64,000 nt of DNA from Halorussus salinisoli (GTDB taxonomy: Archaea; Halobacteriota; Halobacteria; Halobacteriales; Haladaptataceae). A program made the position numbers and the translations under genes. The notes under the pieces were generated by a model that saw only the letters and a program-made list of their open reading frames with translations, was not told where the DNA came from and made no database searches. Positions 60,565 through 64,000 of the stretch are shown piece by piece (positions within the stretch are counted from its first letter, which is position 1; every line of letters starts with the position of its first letter). The DNA is taken from positions 62,001 to 126,000 of the forward strand of contig ML241305.1 in the NCBI GenBank assembly GCA_005239435.1, read 5' to 3'.

Positions 60565-62061
60565 ATGAAACTCGCCGACCGGTCCGCCGTGGTCGTCGGG
60601 AGTGGCTTCGGCGGTCTCTCGACCGCCTGCTATCTCGCCGACGCCGGCGCTGACGTGACTGTCGTGGAGAAGAACGAACAGTTGGGTGGCCGGGCGAGCG
60701 TGCTCGAACGCGACGGTTTCAGATTCGACATGGGACCGTCGTGGTATCTGATGCCCGACGTGTTCGAGCGCTTCTTCGGCCACTTCGGCCGGAGTCCGGA
60801 CGAGTACTACGAATTGGAGCGGTTAGACCCCCACTACAAGATCTTCTTCAAGGACGGGGACAGCGTCACGGTCACGGCCGACCGCGAGGCGACCAAGGCC
60901 GCCTTCGAGGAGTACGAAGCGGGCGCGGGCGACGCCCTCGACGCCTACCTCGAAGAGGCCGAGGAGACCTACGAAATCGGGATGGAACACTTCGTCTACA
61001 CCGACCGGCCCCGACTCCGGAATTACGTGGACTGGGACGTGTTCAAGCACGCCCGCGGCCTGACGTTCCTCGGGTCGATGCAGGGCCACGTCGAGGAGTA
61101 CTTCGACCACCCCAAACTCCAGCAGATAATGCAGTACACCCTCGTCTTCCTCGGCGGTTCTCCTAAGAACACGCCCGCGCTCTACAACCTGATGAGCCAC
61201 GTGGACTTCAACCTCGGCGTCCACTACCCGGAGGGCGGGATGGGCGGCGTGGTGGACGGCATCGCGGAGCTGGGCGCGGAGATGGGCGTCGAGTACCTGA
61301 CCGACGGCGAAGTCGAGGCCATCCGGGGGTCGGCGGGCGACTTCCGCGTCGAGGTGGACGCCGAAGACGGCGAGGGCGAGTATCTGCGAAGCGACTTCGT
61401 GGTCAGCGACGCCGACTACGCCCACACCGAACAGGAACTCCTTCCGCCGCAGAGTCGCCAGTACGACGCCGACTACTGGGACTCCCGTACCTACGCGCCC
61501 TCGGCGTTTCTGCTCTATCTCGGCGTCGAGGGCGACGTGGACCCCCTCGAACACCACACCCTCGTCCTCCCGACAGAGTGGAACGACCACTTCGATACCA
61601 TCTTCGAGGACTCCGCGTGGCCCGACGACCCGGCCTACTACCTTTGCGTGCCCAGCGAGACGGACGAGACGGTCGCTCCCGAGGGTCACAGCAACCTGTT
61701 CGCGCTGGTCCCCATCGCGCCCGGACTCGACGACGACCCCGAGACCCGCGAGCGATACCGCGAGTTCGTACTGGACGACATCGCCGAGAACACGGGCGTA
61801 GACCTCCGAGACCGCATCGTCGTGGAGGAGACCTTCTGCGTCTCGGACTTCACCGACCGGTACAACTCCAGCGAGGGTACCGCGCTCGGACTCGCCCACA
61901 CCCTCCGCCAGACCGGCCCGCTCCGGCCCGGCCACCGCTCCTCCGAGGTTCCGGGCCTCTACTTCACGGGGTCGTTCACCACGCCCGGCATCGGCGTCCC
62001 GATGTGTCTCATCAGCGGCCAGCACACCGCGAACGCCGTGCTGGAAGATTACGGCGAGTAG
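60565..62061 (+). CDS. crtD: Carotenoid 3,4-desaturase (phytoene-desaturase family)
   Basis: A 498-residue FAD enzyme with N-terminal dinucleotide motif VVGSGFGGLSTACYLADAGA, the GGRAS turn and the C-terminal flavin motif GLYFTGSFTTPGIGVPMCLIS. In haloarchaea, the desaturase that stands beside lyeJ and cruF is CrtD, introducing the 3,4 double bond in bacterioruberin synthesis. Phytoene desaturase CrtI is a close relative, so the assignment depends on cluster order. It is the first gene of three, six bases before lyeJ. Confidence 0.88.
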   Translation: MKLADRSAVVVGSGFGGLSTACYLADAGADVTVVEKNEQLGGRASVLERDGFRFDMGPSWYLMPDVFERFFGHFGRSPDEYYELERLDPHYKIFFKDGDSVTVTADREATKAAFEEYEAGAGDALDAYLEEAEETYEIGMEHFVYTDRPRLRNYVDWDVFKHARGLTFLGSMQGHVEEYFDHPKLQQIMQYTLVFLGGSPKNTPALYNLMSHVDFNLGVHYPEGGMGGVVDGIAELGAEMGVEYLTDGEVEAIRGSAGDFRVEVDAEDGEGEYLRSDFVVSDADYAHTEQELLPPQSRQYDADYWDSRTYAPSAFLLYLGVEGDVDPLEHHTLVLPTEWNDHFDTIFEDSAWPDDPAYYLCVPSETDETVAPEGHSNLFALVPIAPGLDDDPETRERYREFVLDDIAENTGVDLRDRIVVEETFCVSDFTDRYNSSEGTALGLAHTLRQTGPLRPGHRSSEVPGLYFTGSFTTPGIGVPMCLISGQHTANAVLEDYGE

Positions 62062-62067
62062 CGTCCT

Positions 62068-62946
62068 ATGCTGAAGTACCTCCTGAAACTCTCTCGCCCT
62101 CGATTCTGGTTCTACGTCGCGGGGCCGGTCCTCGTCGGGGTCGCCTACGGCGCGTCCACCGTCTCCGAGTTGTTCGCCCCGGCCGGGGTCGCGCTGTTCG
62201 CGTACTTCCTCGTGCCCGCGAACGTCTACCTCTACGGCGTCAACGACGTGTTCGACGCCGACGTAGACGCGGAGAACCCGAAGAAGACGAGCCGAGAGGC
62301 CCCCGAAGTCCGGTTCCGAGGCGGCGCGGCAGTCGCAGCAATCGTCGCGGTCTGCGGTCTCGCGGGCGTCGCGCTCGCAGTCGCGCTCGCCACGGGTGCG
62401 CTCGCAGGCGCAGACGTACCTACAAGCGCCAGCACGGGCGCGGCCCTCTGGGTCGTCGCCTTCCTCGTCCTCGGTTACGCCTACAGCGCGCCGCCGTTCC
62501 GACTCAAGACCGTGCCGCCGCTCGATTCGGTCTCGAACGGTCTCTACGTCCTGCCGGGCGCGGCCGCTTACGTCGCGCTGGCGGGCCGCCAACCTCCGGC
62601 ACTCGCGCTGGCGGGCGGGTGGCTCTGGGCGATGGCGATGCACACCTTCTCGGCGGTGCCCGACATCGAACCCGACCGCCGGGCCGGGATTCGGACCACC
62701 GCGACGGTCCTCGGGGAGCGCGCGACCCTGGCGTACTGTGCGGTCTGCTGGCTCGCCGCCGCCGGGGCATTCGGCCTTCTCGACGCCCGTGCGGGGGCGC
62801 TCCTCTTGCTCTACCCTCTCCTCGCCGCGGGAGTCGCCGAGACCGACGTGGACCCGGCGCGGGCCTACTGGTGGTTCCCGGCTATCAACACGCTGGTCGG
62901 GATGGTGCTGACGCTCGGCGGTCTCTGGGGGGTCGTGCGTGGATAG
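62068..62946 (+). CDS. lyeJ: Lycopene elongase/hydratase (UbiA family)
   Basis: A 292-residue membrane prenyltransferase with eight or nine helices. The two aspartate-rich UbiA motifs are NDVFDADVDAENPKK (about 56-70) and DIEPDRRAGIRTT (about 199-211), which bind the prenyl diphosphate through magnesium. It adds C5 units to both ends of lycopene in the haloarchaeal C50 pathway. Its stop overlaps the cruF start by eight bases. Confidence 0.9.
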   Translation: MLKYLLKLSRPRFWFYVAGPVLVGVAYGASTVSELFAPAGVALFAYFLVPANVYLYGVNDVFDADVDAENPKKTSREAPEVRFRGGAAVAAIVAVCGLAGVALAVALATGALAGADVPTSASTGAALWVVAFLVLGYAYSAPPFRLKTVPPLDSVSNGLYVLPGAAAYVALAGRQPPALALAGGWLWAMAMHTFSAVPDIEPDRRAGIRTTATVLGERATLAYCAVCWLAAAGAFGLLDARAGALLLLYPLLAAGVAETDVDPARAYWWFPAINTLVGMVLTLGGLWGVVRG

Positions 62947-63772
62947 CTCGAACAGAGAGCGAGTCGAGGCGGCCCTCGCTGCGCTGGTCCGCGAGAACCG
63001 GTTCACCATCGCTGTGGTCTTTCCGCTCGTGGGGGCCGCGCTGTTCGTGTCGAGCCACGAGGGGTGGCTTCCGGGATGGCTGGCGATGAACCCCGCGCTC
63101 GTCCTCTTCGGGACGCTCGTGATGCGCCTGCCACTGGTGGTTGGTCTCGCACCGCTGGTGGACCGGCGGGTCGGACTCGGCCTCCTGGCCGTCACGGCCT
63201 ACAGCTACGCCATCGAGTACGTCGGGATTCACTACGGCGTCCCCTACGGCGAGTTCAGCTACCAACTGGAGTTGGGGCCGATGGTCGGCGGCGTTCCCGT
63301 CGGCCTGCCGGTGTTCTTCCTTCCGCTGGTGGTCAACAGCTACCTGCTCGTCTCGCTCCTCCTGCCGCGCGCCGGTCGGATTCGGCGGACGCTCGCGGCG
63401 CTGGCAGTCGTGCTGGCCGTGGATCTGGTGTTGGACCCCGCGGCGGTCGGTCTCGGCTTCTGGGCCTACGTCGGCGGCGGGTTCTACTACGGGGTTCCCC
63501 TCTCGAACTTCGCGGGGTGGGTGCTGAGCGGCCTGATAGCGGTGTCGTTGGTCGAGTGGGGGTTCGACCGCGAGGCGCTTTCGGCGCGGCTGCGGGAGTG
63601 CGAGTTCGCCCTCGACGACTTCGTGAGCTTCGTCGTCCTCTGGGGTGCGATGAACGTCTACTTCGGTAACTGGGTCGCAGTGGCGCTGGCCGTCGGCCTG
63701 ACGGCGGGACTGGTCCGGACCGACCGCTTCGACTTCGTGGGAGTCGGTCGGGAGCCCGCCGAGCAGAGTTGA
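62939..63772 (+). CDS. cruF: Bisanhydrobacterioruberin hydratase
   Basis: A 277-residue membrane protein of the CruF family with about seven helices (FGTLVMRLPLVVGLAPLV, SYAIEYVGIHYGVPYGEFSY, GFWAYVGGGFYYGVPLSNFA). The motif EYVGIHYGVPYGEFSY is characteristic. It hydrates the C-2'' double bonds as the last step to bacterioruberin. GTG start 62939, overlapping lyeJ, completes the cluster. Confidence 0.88.
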   Translation: MDSSNRERVEAALAALVRENRFTIAVVFPLVGAALFVSSHEGWLPGWLAMNPALVLFGTLVMRLPLVVGLAPLVDRRVGLGLLAVTAYSYAIEYVGIHYGVPYGEFSYQLELGPMVGGVPVGLPVFFLPLVVNSYLLVSLLLPRAGRIRRTLAALAVVLAVDLVLDPAAVGLGFWAYVGGGFYYGVPLSNFAGWVLSGLIAVSLVEWGFDREALSARLRECEFALDDFVSFVVLWGAMNVYFGNWVAVALAVGLTAGLVRTDRFDFVGVGREPAEQS

Positions 63773-63794
63773 CCGGGCGACGGTCGGAAGGGAG

Positions 63795-64000
63795 TCAGTC
63801 GGCCTGCGGCGTCCCCTCCGCGTGGTAGGGACTCGAGTAAACTCCTTCCTCGTCGGGGATGGCGCTCACCGCCCGGAACACCGTCACCGGGTCTCGTGAC
63901 TTCTGCCAGTGCCACCGCGACTTCGCCCAGAGCCACGCCGCACGGACCGGACCCACCTCGGGCGGCGACGAGAACACGTCGTAGTCGAGCGCCCGGATGA
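63795..64000 (-). CDS. Hypothetical protein, C-terminal part only
   Basis: The minus strand is open from the right edge of the window to a TGA at 63795, giving 67 visible codons before it. The text reads IRALDYDVFSSPPEVGPVRA, then WLWAKSRWHWQKSRDP and PDEEGVYSSPYHAEGTPQAD. Rich in Trp and Pro, with no signal or membrane segment in this part. I do not recognise the family. It converges with cruF. Confidence 0.55.
   Translation of the reverse strand, partial: IRALDYDVFSSPPEVGPVRAAWLWAKSRWHWQKSRDPVTVFRAVSAIPDEEGVYSSPYHAEGTPQAD

Noticed and set aside
1-64000. CRISPR arrays, insertion sequences, provirus
   Set aside because: No regularly spaced repeats, transposase motifs, terminal inverted repeats with target duplications or viral structural genes were seen.

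Overview
The window is chromosomal DNA from a haloarchaeon (class Halobacteria). Nearly every predicted protein is strongly acidic (Asp/Glu-rich) and the coding DNA is GC-rich. Signal peptides are mostly of the twin-arginine type, one surface protein ends in a PGF-CTERM-like anchor, and several genes are family members known mainly from this class: bacterio-opsin-activator (HTH_10) regulators, halobacterial transducers, SRP19, Gar1, the L1-L10-L12 ribosomal operon and a bacterioruberin cluster. Many genes appear leaderless, with a TATA-like box about 25-35 bases before the start codon. The genus cannot be fixed from the sequence alone.

Layout. 1-9.5 kb: an incomplete unknown gene, an Lrp/AsnC regulator, a tiny repeat-rich Tat lipoprotein, a two-subunit 2-oxoacid (probably pyruvate):ferredoxin oxidoreductase, an AT-rich membrane gene that looks foreign, an Mrp-type Fe-S carrier, a TRAM protein, MoaA and an aminotransferase. 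9.7-14.2 kb: a complete sugar-type ABC transporter operon. 14.3-20.2 kb: a SRPBCC protein, a tripartite-tricarboxylate-like permease, a PepSY protein, the rpl1-rpl10-rpl12 operon with a probable L1-binding leader, and a ZIP-like membrane protein. 20.2-28.3 kb: a 1326-residue PAS/GAF regulator, a PLP aminotransferase and a chemotaxis transducer.

28.3-41.8 kb is the most interesting block. It is a tightly overlapping twelve-gene minus-strand operon for an outward-facing respiratory nitrate reductase: membrane protein, Rieske protein, cytochrome b, small membrane protein, narG, narH, haem-type gamma subunit, narJ, membrane protein, Cys-rich HEAT protein, Mrp ATPase fused to a DUF2249-like domain, and mobA. 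Electrons would pass from quinol through the Rieske/cytochrome b proteins to NarH and NarG. NarJ, MobA and probably the last unknown genes would serve cofactor insertion. A divergent regulator with a CXCX7C motif (NarO type) sits at the operon head. MoaA near 7 kb supplies an early molybdenum-cofactor step.

41.8-53.9 kb holds small zinc-ribbon proteins, a kinase-like phosphotransferase, a broken short-chain dehydrogenase beside tRNA-Arg(UCG), a long GGGP-synthase-like protein, a KaiC-like ATPase, an OFA-family transporter, an ornithine-cyclodeaminase-family protein, a presenilin-like membrane protease, and gar1-srp19. 54-60.4 kb holds a cobalamin/haem-type ABC transporter (btuF divergent from btuC and btuD) whose btuC-btuD gap contains a multi-hairpin repeat, followed by an S9 peptidase. 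60.5-63.8 kb is the bacterioruberin cluster crtD-lyeJ-cruF. No CRISPR array, insertion sequence, rRNA or provirus was seen.
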